Of a DNA stretch of 64,000 nucleotides, positions 11,001 through 20,665 are shown piece after piece. Within the stretch, counting starts at the first letter, position 1, and every line of letters starts with the position of its first letter. Below the pieces are notes generated by a model. That model searched no databases. It was not told where the DNA came from and saw only the letters and a program-made list of their open reading frames with translations. Both the position numbers and the translations under genes were made by a program. The DNA is from Laburnicola sp. R22_1 (Eukaryota > Ascomycota > Dothideomycetes > Pleosporales > Didymosphaeriaceae), in contig JACONQ010000005.1 of NCBI GenBank assembly GCA_014281115.1, positions 2,976,001 to 3,040,000 on the forward strand, given 5' to 3'.

Positions 11001-13125
11001 GCTATCAGGAACTCACTCAAGGAGAAGCCGAGTACACCGGCGAAATCCCCGGATTTGTCCAGGAAGCTCGAGAAATCGCCCACGCCGGAGCCTCCGAAAA
11101 AGCCTGCATCCTTGGAGCTGAAACGAGAAGTGTCCTTGGGAGCTCACCCCGCCGCACGCAAGTCACCTACTTCATCGTCTACACAATCACCGAAACCATC
11201 GCCCTCTCCTTCGTTCGCCTTTGCCAACCAAGCCCCTGGTGCATTTTCACGGCCTCTGCCGATACCTCCGTCTAAGCCAGAAGCCCAAGCCTTGAAGGAG
11301 ATCGCGCCACCGAACACAGATACTCCAAGAAATGAGGAGCGATCACCCGACAAGCCAATATCTTCCGTGAGGAGTGCTACAGCTTTATGGGGTACTCAGT
11401 CTGCTTCAGCATCACCTCTCCCAAACAAGCCGAAGTCGCCCATCAAGCTGCCTACAAGAGCAGATGAGAAGGCAGCAATGCAAGATTCCGGGCTGGGAGA
11501 CCCTAATGAGCCGCTGGAGGCAGCTCAGCCTAGGCCACTGGCGCCAAAACCAAAACCTGCCGGCCTGGGCCTAGGCCTAGGCAGTCTTGGAAGTCTGGGA
11601 GGATTAGTTGCAGCGAGATCAAGAGAATCGACTCCGCCAAAACTTCTTTCGGCGAAGTCATTCCCAATTTCACCACCTATGCTGGGTAGTAGACCTCAGT
11701 CGGAACCTTTCAAAGAATCTCCTACTCCCAACAAGCCAGCTGGTGTCTTCGCCGAGTTCTTCGACGAAGCACCCGTTACAGCGGGAGAATTATCCGCCAA
11801 CATCGATGCGGTCCGTATTTTGAAGACTCCACCATTCGACTTTGGCCCTAATGGAAAGATCAGGACGCTCCGCAAGCAAATCAATGAAGTCACTGGTGAC
11901 GGCAAATTGATTTCTATTCCTATGCAAGAAGAGCATATCCTGTTCCAAGACTCCATGTACCTATGCACACACATCTACGGCGACGCCATCGGCGCGAAGA
12001 CAACAGAAGTCTACCTTTGGGCAGGTAACGGCGTGGCAGAGCCTACCATCGAAGATGTACAGCTGTTTGCAAGGAACTACGCAAAGCAAAATCAAGGGAA
12101 GCTAGTCCTGATACGACAAGGAAAAGAAACACCAAACTTCCTTGACGCATTGGGAGGTATCATCATCACACGAAGGGGAACGAAACCGGGCGCAAAGGAA
12201 TATATGCTGTGTGGACGTCGACACCTGCGTCGCCTAGTGTTTGACGAGGTCGATTTCTCTTTGAAAAGCCTCTGTTCAGGATACGCGTACATCATCTCCA
12301 CAGCAATGGGCAAAGTCTACCTCTGGAAAGGCCGGGGCTGTTGCGCGGAGGAACTTGCCGGTGCACGCTTAATGGGAATGGACTTGGCACCAGGTGGCGA
12401 TTTTCTGGAGATTGATGAGGGTGCGGAGCAAGAGGAGATGCTCAACATCTTTCCCCCAAGCGAAGGCAAAGGCCCTGCTATTCCCCGTTCGGCAGACCAT
12501 TGGCGCTATAAGGCCTCATCGGAGCGATACCAAACGCGGCTCTTCAAGGTCGAACAGCAGCAGCCTTCGGGATGGGGGAGCCTCCAGGTGAGCTCTTACC
12601 TTCCAGCTATGCTGCGGCGCCCGTCGTGGCAATTTGCTAGGAGTAATTCCGCTGAACCGGAACAGACGTCAAGTCCACCGAAGTCCCCACTTCCGTCTGG
12701 GGTGACTACCAAGATCGTGGAGGTTATGCCATTTTGCCAACGGGATCTGGATCCTGAACACGTCTATGTTCTGGACGCCTTCTTCGAAATGTACATGTAA
12801 GTCATCCCAAGGTATTATTTCGTCATCAGGGCTAATGTTAGATAGTATTGTCGGCTCCCTCTCGCGCTCACAAAATCATGCTTTCTCCACAGCACTCATG
12901 TTCGCACAAGAATATAGTATTTTGGCGGTATCCGAAGAAGACAGGCCTTTCATGCCCGTTACCACAATCGTACTGGAAGGCGTACCACGAGACATGAAGG
13001 CAATATTTCGGCATTGGGACGACGCTATGATACCCGCTGCAGGCTTGATGCGCGGGAAGCTCGGTCGCGGTAAGAGTTTAAGGATCATGGGCTTGGAGAA
13101 AGCGATTGAAGCGACGCGGCGTTAA
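8054..13125 (+). CDS. Large gelsolin-repeat protein with disordered Ser/Pro-rich N-terminus
   Basis: Three exons (8054-8204, 8269-12796, 12846-13125) give 1652 residues. The N-terminus (MSHSDEVDPRQFLERMRTLS) is followed by a short charged helix. About 1150 residues rich in Ser, Pro, Lys and Thr come next, with many SP/TP sites and no visible fold. From about residue 1240 the chain becomes gelsolin-like. One repeat includes ILFQDSMYLCTHIYGDAIG and TEVYLWAGNGV; a second includes YIISTAMGKVYLWKGRGCC. The last exon contributes a third segment (VYVLDAFFEMYIIVGSLSR). This is the fungal villin/gelsolin-like architecture with a DUF4045-type N-terminus, probably acting on actin. Exon 3 restores a C-terminus that the unspliced frame would lose. 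The ATG at 8054 is the first in frame. Actin binding is inferred from the family only. Confidence 0.88.
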
Positions 13126-14247
13126 GATAGGATCTGCATACAATGCACGGGCAGGCGTTCTTGAGCTGGCGTGTTGATGTGAGATGGATGTTTACGACTT
13201 ACATACGCCCTTGATGATGGATGGTGGTGTGTTTCTCACATGTATTATTGGTCTCGGAGTCGGTGTTTGCGCTGCATATATAATGGGTGGGTGCTTGGGT
13301 GGCGGTTGGAGCGACGGGATCCGGACTTTGGCTTCTCGCTCCTATGGAGTGCAAAACTCTCTTCCAATGTCGCTTCTACATACTATGTTTCTGCTACTGC
13401 CCCGTTCATGTCTTGCCGTTCCTCCTTGCGTTCAGCGTGAAGCCGACTGAAGTGTCAAGTGAACCAGCAATATTGATAGGTTATAATCGGGTGGGCGGCG
13501 AAGTGATCACACTGGAAGATGATGAATCCATCCTTGCTAAGTGCAGAACTGGAAAGGGCCTGGTTGTCTCGGCAAGGCCGGCATGGATGGTTAATAAAGT
13601 TGGCAAATATCCGTTGTTGCGGTTAGCCGGACCGCCTTCCTGTGTTTTTTGATTAATTGACCATTCGCAAAATCACATCGGTGAAATGTGAAAATGACGA
13701 CATGCCACATGGCGCTCTATAGTACATGCATTTACAAATGCTTCCCCGTGGGGATTTGGGTTGCACGACGCTAGATGGGCAAGTGCGGCGTCGTGGTAGT
13801 TTTCTGGACAGCAATTTCTTTTCACCGTATGACTTGGACGAACTTCAGGTATACTTTTAGCACCCTGGGCGTTCATGAGAGTGATATCCACCTCTAAGTC
13901 AAGCCACGCGTCCACATTTCTCGTTCAAATCTCGGCGGGGTGGGAGCACGCTGGCTGGCAAAAAGCTGGAGCCGAGCAATATATTAATATCGCCCCATAA
14001 ACGGTCACGCAAGGTTACACATATTGTATCAACAAATCGTCCGTTTGATAGGTCGTTGTGCCACCTTCTATTCTCTGACTCGTGGAAATGTAGCTTTCGC
14101 ATGGGCATCAAGTGACTTCTTGGTTTTCGTCAGCCTTCCTCTTCCGCCAACTCCGTACCGGCTTGACCTGGTGCCTCTCAATTTACGATCATGGAAGAAT
14201 AGGTAGGTCTTAGGTAGGTATGGTAAGAGCCAGGGAGTTTGAGGTGC
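13126..14247. other. Intergenic, upstream of the AA9 gene
   Basis: This is about 1.1 kb without a supported gene. Tandem GGTAGGT-like words occur near 14199-14220. A GCGGGG word near 13935 fits the CreA consensus SYGGRG, but one such hit is expected by chance. Confidence 0.4.
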
Positions 14248-14254
14248 TATATAG
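14248..14254 (+). promoter_or_regulatory. Probable TATA box of the AA9 gene
   Basis: TATATAG lies 113 bases before the AA9 start codon, a plausible distance for a fungal core promoter. It is seen directly in the sequence; its function is inferred. Confidence 0.45.
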
Positions 14255-14366
14255 AGGGTGCCATGTCCGGGTTGAAGCGGATTGACAGACCATCAGTGCA
14301 CTTCCTCGCGAAAGAGTGAAGATCACATATACGCAGATTACTTCGTTCTCAAACCCTACCGCCAAG

Positions 14367-15331
14367 ATGCGCTCGTACTTCCTCGCTGCGGCTCTACCCG
14401 CCCTAACTTATGCCCACGGGCACATCGAGCAGGTCCTCGCTGAAGGTAAATACTACCAGGGCTGGAACGCAGCCCTGCAGTTCCAGAACCCTGTGCCGGC
14501 GACCGTGGGCTGGCGCGCGGATAACCTGGACAACGGGTTCGTGAGCCCGGATGCATTTGGTACGGCGGCTATTGCGTGCCATAAGAACGGGAAGAGCAAT
14601 GGGGCATATGTAACTGTGAAGCCGGGGAGTAAGGTACAGTTGTTCTGGAAGTATGTTTCCTTCGCTGGCTGAATTTGTGTGCAATTCTATGGATGCTAAT
14701 TCCTCGACAGTACCTGGCCCGAGTCTCACCACGGTATGCTCTCCCACATGCATCCTTCCCTACCCCAACTCCTTGATAGATGTTAATGCACATGTACGTA
14801 CAGGCCCTGTCATCGACTACTTAGCTCCCTGTAACGGAGACTGTGGCGCCGTCGCCTCCACCTCCCTCCGATTCACCAAAATCGCCCAGTCGGGCTTGCT
14901 CTCCGGCTCCAATCCAGGCCGATGGGCTTCCGACACCCTCATTGCCGCAAACAACTCCTGGACTGTGACCGTCCCGTCCAACCTCGCGGCCGGCAACTAC
15001 GTGCTCCGCCACGAGATCATCGCTCTGCACTCTGGAGGTCAGCCCAATGGTGCGCAAAATTACCCCCAGTGTATCAACCTGGAAGTGGGGGGAAGTGCGA
15101 GGGGTAAGCCGAGTGGGGGCCAACCGGCGACGAGCTTTTATAAGGCTTCTGGTATGTGAAGACGCCGATGCTATGGAATGTAGCATCACAAGCAAGCGTG
15201 TTTGAAGTTGGTACTAACTTTGGGTAGACCCGGGCATTTTGTTCAACTTGTACACTGCGTTTTCGTCGTACCCGATTCCAGGGCCGGCGCTTGGCAGGGT
15301 TGCGAAGAGAGAGCATGCGAGGGAATTTTAA
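14367..15331 (+). CDS. AA9 lytic polysaccharide monooxygenase (former GH61), secreted
   Basis: This copper enzyme oxidatively cleaves cellulose or related beta-glucans outside the cell. Four exons (14367-14650, 14711-14733, 14804-15151, 15228-15331) give 252 residues. The signal peptide [16 protein letters not shown] ends just before HGHIEQ, so mature His1 forms the copper 'histidine brace'. The second copper His lies in TWPESHH, which is encoded by a 23-base exon. [10 protein letters not shown] and [10 protein letters not shown] carry the conserved region with the axial Tyr. There is no cellulose-binding module; the C-terminus is a short tail ending EHAREF. All three introns are required for the frame, and they restore W-P-E-S-H-H-G-P-V-I-D-Y. 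Substrate and regiospecificity cannot be read from the sequence. Confidence 0.93.
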
Positions 15332-15372
15332 AGTGACAGTGCTTGCGTTTTGTCAGGTTAAGATTGCTGTAA

Positions 15373-15498
15373 ATAGTATGGGATGCTCTTTTTGTTTACT
15401 AAGCAGGGGGCTCTGCTTTTTTTGTCATGTTATTTGAGATGAAAGCCTTTGTCGTCCTACCCCTAGGTAGATTGAATTAACACCACATAGTATGGGAT
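15373..15498. repeat. Short dispersed element, copy 1, with 12-base flanking direct repeats
   Basis: Positions 15396-15472 are identical over 77 bases to 35974-36050. The element is bounded by ATAGTATGGGAT at 15373-15384 and again at 15487-15498. Copy 2 has an unrelated flanking repeat, so these look like target-site duplications. The enclosed element is 102 bases and non-coding. The class is unknown; a non-autonomous transposable element is the simplest reading. Confidence 0.75.
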
Positions 15499-15516
15499 AG
15501 CCGAAATGTGGTGTTA
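15478..15516. repeat. Perfect 11-base inverted repeat (hairpin)
   Basis: TAACACCACAT at 15478-15488 and its exact reverse complement ATGTGGTGTTA at 15506-15516 are separated by 17 bases. It overlaps the right edge of repeat copy 1. It may be the end of an older element or simply a hairpin. Confidence 0.6.
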
Positions 15517-16700
15517 CCTTTCGAGTACGTATGAATGTCTGTATTATCACAGTGCCTGACCCAAGAAGAACAACTGGACGCTTTACCAACATAAAGTAGT
15601 AAAATACCCTAGGACGTATAACACTAATATAGGCCTTGTAGAAGCTTGCTTACTAAATGTATGTTACCTTTTGTTGCCTACTGCAAAGCCCACGTTGTTA
15701 TTGCATATAGAACATATCTTCAAATGTTGTGGTAACATGCATGTGACTGTGATAATGACATTCAGGATATAAAATTGGCCTTGTGATCCGTACATATCGA
15801 GTTCTGTTCATACGGGTTAGCATGTAGCCGCCCTGGAGGCAGCAGTGTCGTATGGTGGCAAACAAGGGAAAATCCAAAACCGTCATAACCATACAGAGCA
15901 TAGCAAATAAGGCAAAAGATACCGGATATATTATCATGTCGTAGTAGATGCCTACAGCCCTCCAATCGCCCTCCCGGCATTTACGGCGTGCCGTGCACGT
16001 GCGCACGCGTGCCGCCCGTTGAAGGCAGAAGCGCGCTGACCACGCCCAAATCTCAGATAGATGACTCCTCCAACACCACGTACACCTGCCCTTCAACCAC
16101 ATCCTCTCTCCCTAAACTAGGCAGCGACGCTCAAACTAAGACGCTGACTCGCGAGCCAGTCCATATCAGACCTAACTCAAGCTCAACCAGCAGCCTAGCG
16201 TGCATCGAGCCGCCGGTTCGCATAACGAACACCGTGTTTGCTCTTGTTCCACCGTACAGGTGCATATAGCCAGAGTCCTAGGGCCGAGCTTTTAGGAGAC
16301 CATTCCAGCAGGCCCCGAACCCAGCCAAGCCCAGCTGAGTGGGCCTTGCCTTCATTGCTGCGAGTCCGAGCTCGGTTGTGTCCCACGCCTCTGACCGGCT
16401 GCTAGAGTCCGACGTCTGGTACAACGGGTGAGGCAGTGTTATTGCTTCAGACGAAAGGGGGATGTGCAGGCTATGGCCGCCGTGTGATGAGTATTGGCGA
16501 ACGAGAGTCTTGCATTGCTATGGACAGATGCCCAATACTGCGCGTTGATAGTGGAGTGGAGATATCAACGCTCTCCGAGAGAAAGCACACTTTGTTGTGT
16601 ATCCATCTTGTACTTGCTGTCATGGAATCGTCCTGGTTATCGGAGCGGAGCATAAAGGAGAGTGGAGATTGGAGCGTGCAAGCTGCAGCGAGCGACAGCG

Positions 16701-17072
16701 TCACGGATCTTCGAAGTCGGTCATGCCATCGAAGAGGTCTGTGACCACCTTGAGCATCGGGCCAAGCAGACTCATGTCCTCACCAGCCTCCCCTCCAAAG
16801 ATCCTGAGCCGCTGGGTTTCCAAAGCTTTCTCCCTTTCCTGCTCGTACCGGAGGCGGTTCTGCCATGCTGAGTATTGTTGATGCCAGTGGGTTGCGGGGG
16901 CCGATGCGATCGGAAACTGCGAATGCTGCTGCGGAGGAAATGAACTAGTCGAGCTCGCAAACGAGGCATTGGTATCGAGCGAGAGAGTTCGAACGTGGTT
17001 TGGATGCGCTTTGCCACCGTCACGATGACGGGGCCGACTCCTTGTCCGCTTCCTGTTGTGACGCTTGCTCAT
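16701..17072 (-). CDS. Small uncharacterised protein
   Basis: This is a single-exon frame of 123 residues starting MSKRHNRKRTRSRPRHRDGG. The N-terminus is very basic and could act as a nuclear targeting signal. The middle is Ser-rich and the C-terminal half is amphipathic (YSAWQNRLRYEQEREKALE), ending GMTDFEDP. I do not recognise a family. The open frame continues upstream of this Met, but that part reads like untranslated sequence, so I chose the internal ATG. The acidic C-terminal tail and ordered helix pattern favour a real gene. Confidence 0.5.
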   Translation of the reverse strand: MSKRHNRKRTRSRPRHRDGGKAHPNHVRTLSLDTNASFASSTSSFPPQQHSQFPIASAPATHWHQQYSAWQNRLRYEQEREKALETQRLRIFGGEAGEDMSLLGPMLKVVTDLFDGMTDFEDP

Positions 17073-18164
17073 ATTGAAGGACTTTGCTGGGGGGACAGAC
17101 GAAAACGAAAAGTGGCGACGAGCCCGCTGTGACAGCGAGACTGGTGGATCGAAGAGGTAGAGACGGGACGGAAGGCATGCTACCAAGACTTATATACTCT
17201 GGACCTGGCGACGATGCCACATCACGCACCCGCCAACAGTCACCAGAAGGCGCCGGGCGGAGTGACTCAACCATGGTGTGAGAAGCAGAGTGGATCATCC
17301 GACCCGTGCCGTCTGCTGACTGGTCAGCCATGACTCCCATGCGCCGAGGCTGAACCGTGCGGCAGTGATGTGGCGATGCCGATGTCGCAATCTGCAGTTT
17401 GGGCTTCTGCGAGCCCTGCGCGGAGTCATTTCTCCTGACTGCTGCCCATCTTTTTTTCCTTTGCCCTGGCATGGACGAGAATGTTGATGTGTGAGACGTA
17501 CGCCACATGAGTGTGGCTTTGAGCGCGCGTTTGCGTTCCAAAATGCACCAACTAGTGGCTGTGCACGAAAATGCCAGTGCCCGCGTCAGTTGTCCCTCTC
17601 TTTGAATGACCAGGATATCGAACACGGGGCAGATTCAGGAGACGATAGTCGCCTTCAGACGACTTCTTCGAGGCGCATTCAATCGTGGCATGCAACTTGT
17701 ATGGCGCTGCCTGGCCTTTTCTGTCGAAACTCCGTCCTGCACGCGGATGAAAGAGCGCATCGATGCAATGGTGCCTGCAATATGATGAGACAAAGGCGCA
17801 TCTCATCGGCAACTAATGGCAGGCGGCCTGTCTAGGCTGCACTCTGGAGGTCATTACACTTCTCAACCGTGGGGCCGACATTTCCATCCTCTATCGTGGG
17901 CCGGCTCTCCACCCTATTCTCCGGATGGTAGGCACAGAAACCCAACCACTCGTATGGCCACAACTCTCTGTTTGCGTGTAAACAGACCTCATTTGCGGAA
18001 CCTGATGTCATTCGTGTTCCATCGAAGTGCGGGTACATGATGTCGCCTAGGCGCTCAGTAGACTATAGGGTGTGAATAAGTACTTCGATTCCACTGTTTC
18101 TTGTTCGGTTCCTTATCTTTTTCCATTTACTTCCAACCTAACGAAAAGTAACATCATCCAAAGA
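17073..18164. other. Intergenic
   Basis: About 1.1 kb lies between the divergent small gene and the cytochrome b561 gene. A 201-residue frame on the minus strand overlaps the left part but has low-complexity, chance-like composition. No gene is supported. Confidence 0.5.
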
Positions 18165-18967
18165 ATGTTTATCGCAGCACTAGCTTTTGTGATTAGCTTC
18201 CGTATGTAGTATGTATTAAAAGGCTCCATCATACTTACACAGAGACAGCATCGCTGGTCTTTGCTCAGTATGGCCCAGGAGGTCGATATGGACCAGGTGG
18301 GAGTGGTGGCTACAACCCTTACAAGGGAGGCGGAAGTGGTGGCTACAATCCTTACAATGGAGGCGGAAGTGGTTTCAACTCCAGCACTTTCGGCCGCGAA
18401 AACAACGCTCTTGTCGCACACGCTGTCCTCGCATCGCTTGCATTCGTCGTATTTTTCCCGATGGGCTCGATGCTGATCCGTTTGGGCTCATTTCGGGGAT
18501 TGTGGCTCGTTCACGGGCTATTCCAGATCTTCGCCTACTTCGTCTACATCGCAGCATTCGGCATCGGCATATGGATGGTCAACCAGGCTCCCGTCAACCT
18601 CATTGACAGATATCACCCCATTATCGGCATTGTGGTCTTCGTCTTCATGTTCTTCCAGCCGCTTCTGGGTCTGGTTCACCACTTTCAGTTTAAGAAGTAC
18701 GGGCGCCGCACAGTCTGGTCGTATGGCCATTTATGGCTAGGGCGCATTCTGATTACACTGGGTATAATCAATGGTGGGTTGGGCTTGTTGCTTGCGACGG
18801 AGACTGGTTATGCCGCGCCTAGCACGGGTCAGATCATCGCCTACGGCGTCGTAGCTGCCATTATGTGGTTGCTATGGGTCGCAGCCGCTATCATCGGAGA
18901 AAGGATGAGGAATGTGACTCGGAAAGTGCCACGGCCAGCGACCGTCCATAAGGCGCAGTATGCCTAG
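18165..18967 (+). CDS. Secretory-pathway cytochrome b561-domain membrane protein
   Basis: Two exons (18165-18201, 18249-18967) give 251 residues. The signal peptide MFIAALAFVISFPSLVFA is split by the intron. It is followed by a Gly/Tyr-rich luminal stretch with two near-identical repeats (SGGYNPYKGGG and SGGYNPYNGGG). Five hydrophobic helices follow. His residues in LVAHAV, LVHGLF, RYHPII and SYGHLW are positioned as the haem-b ligands of the cytochrome b561/FRRS1 fold. It should move electrons across or at a membrane. The C-terminus is short, basic and cytosolic. No DOMON domain precedes it, unlike many fungal relatives. The electron donor and acceptor are unknown. Confidence 0.88.
18300..18372 (+). 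repeat. Two-unit 33-base in-frame tandem repeat
   Basis: The repeat encodes the duplicated (G)SGGYNPYxGG units of the b561 protein, plus the start of a third. The two units differ at only a few positions, so the duplication is fairly recent. Confidence 0.7.
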
Positions 18968-20665
18968 TGCTCACTGCTGGCTATTGGACCATCTGTACTG
19001 TGCAGCTAGGCACCAGTAAGATGCTCATCACAGGGAGTCTCTACACGTGATTAGCAACGTCTGTCCGCTTAAGCTGCGCGAAGCTATGGCTGGAGGAGCA
19101 AATGAGAGATTGAGTATAGCCAGTTGGGGTTGTGGAAATTGTGTTCAGGAAAATGCAGGGTATGAGGATTCAGCATTGTTTAACAAAAAAAGTTAGGAGG
19201 TAGCAAAGAAAGAGGACGGTACGGCAAGAGAGCTAAGAGAAACCTATTATGACACAGCGCAGTCTCGTCTCAATCCTGTTGTGCCGGCCCCAAATTGGAC
19301 CCCACTACAACTGTAGCAATCAATGTCCGGACAAGAAAACGCTAGAGCTGTACCTTGGTTCAAAGTCATCACGACCCTGCCTAATGCCGACGCCACTTGC
19401 CTTTTTCAGTCATGTAAGACTTACTGGACCTCGCTAAGAAGGAACTCAATATCGATAGACAGACGGGGCCAGGCAAGTGTGCTTATTCAAAAAATAAGTG
19501 CAGGGCTGTGCTTGCATATGCTAACGGCCCAAGTGCATGAATGTGCAGCAGTAGGTAGCCCGGAGCTTCACCAACCGCCTCCAGATGCAGCGGAAATAAG
19601 ATGGGTCGGGCAAAGCGAAATAGCGGGCTCATGGTGACAATTCTCATGTTGGCTTCGGGCTGGACGGGAGACACAGAGGTACTACAACGGGTGTTTGTTT
19701 GCTTCCCATGCTGCGGCCAGCTGCCAACCCGGGTGACCGACTACGGGACTTTTCGAAACGAGGAGCATCTGGGAGAGAAACTTTGACCGGATGGCATCGA
19801 GCGAGGGGGGAAGAATGGAGGTCCGGAAGGCTCCCTCAGCCTTACATTCGTCGACTTCTGAGCGAGCGGTTGCTGGCCTGCAAGGCTGGCGTGGGAGAGG
19901 CGCCATAGTGTGGTAAGCGAAGGGACTAGTCCCGCTGTGGTCTACGGTACGTGGGACCCACCCGTCAGATACTAATTATAGCATGTGTAGCTGAGCTCCA
20001 TGGTCGGACAAGTGCATGGGTGGAACTTGGAAGGGCTCGGGAGACACGGTAGGATGGCGCTGAAGCCTGACGGGCAATAGGAAATACCAACGGCATCTTC
20101 ATCCTAGCGTTTGTCCGCTTGCAGGACGGGCCTGGCAATGCCGTGCCTTTGGCTCCGTATCGTTTGCCATTTGCTCTACGCGGGGGCCGTCCTAGCCGGT
20201 ACGTACTCGTGTTCCCGCCTGCGTGGCCTTCACTGCGTCAGCGTCCAGAGCGCCGTGGTGTGGTCCCTCTCGGGCGGTAGTCCATACATGCACACCCATC
20301 GCAGGCAGCATCTTGTCGGTACGCGTATAGCACTGCCACCGCCGGGGCTCCCTATCCCTAGAAGCCATCCTTACACGGCGAGCTGCAGCCCGGGCGTGGA
20401 CTGGCGGCGATTTGCTACGGCCTGCACTGCACGTGCGGCTGAAGGCCCAGCGCAGCATTGGTTCGCGGCGCATGCAAATTTGTACATGTAGAACGGGTTG
20501 ATACCGTGCGAAAGACGCGCTTGCTACTGCTCCCTCTGTCGCCCTGGTCGCCCGCTGATCGCGCTGTGTTGGTCTGATCAGTGAGCGTCGTTCCTCTTTA
20601 CGCCAGCCCCGCCCTCTCATCGCACAGCTTCGGCGAGAGAAGCTCTCGAGCGCTTGGCTCTCCTG
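18968..20665. other. Long intergenic region
   Basis: About 1.7 kb has no supported gene. Frames on both strands are short or GC-driven. The right end is the promoter and leader of the Gln-rich protein gene. I found no tRNA-like fold by eye. Confidence 0.5.

Larger units (their letters stand above)
15332..16700. other. Intergenic, with a short repeat element at its left end
   Basis: It contains the first copy of a dispersed repeat (listed separately). The rest is AT-richer and holds no supported gene. Confidence 0.5.

Noticed and set aside
13921..13950. A GTTCAAATC word resembling a tRNA B box
   Set aside because: No cloverleaf can be drawn from the bases upstream.
17020..17625. A 201-codon minus-strand frame
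   Set aside because: It overlaps the upstream region of the small gene at 16701-17072 in another frame and has no recognisable or ordered sequence.
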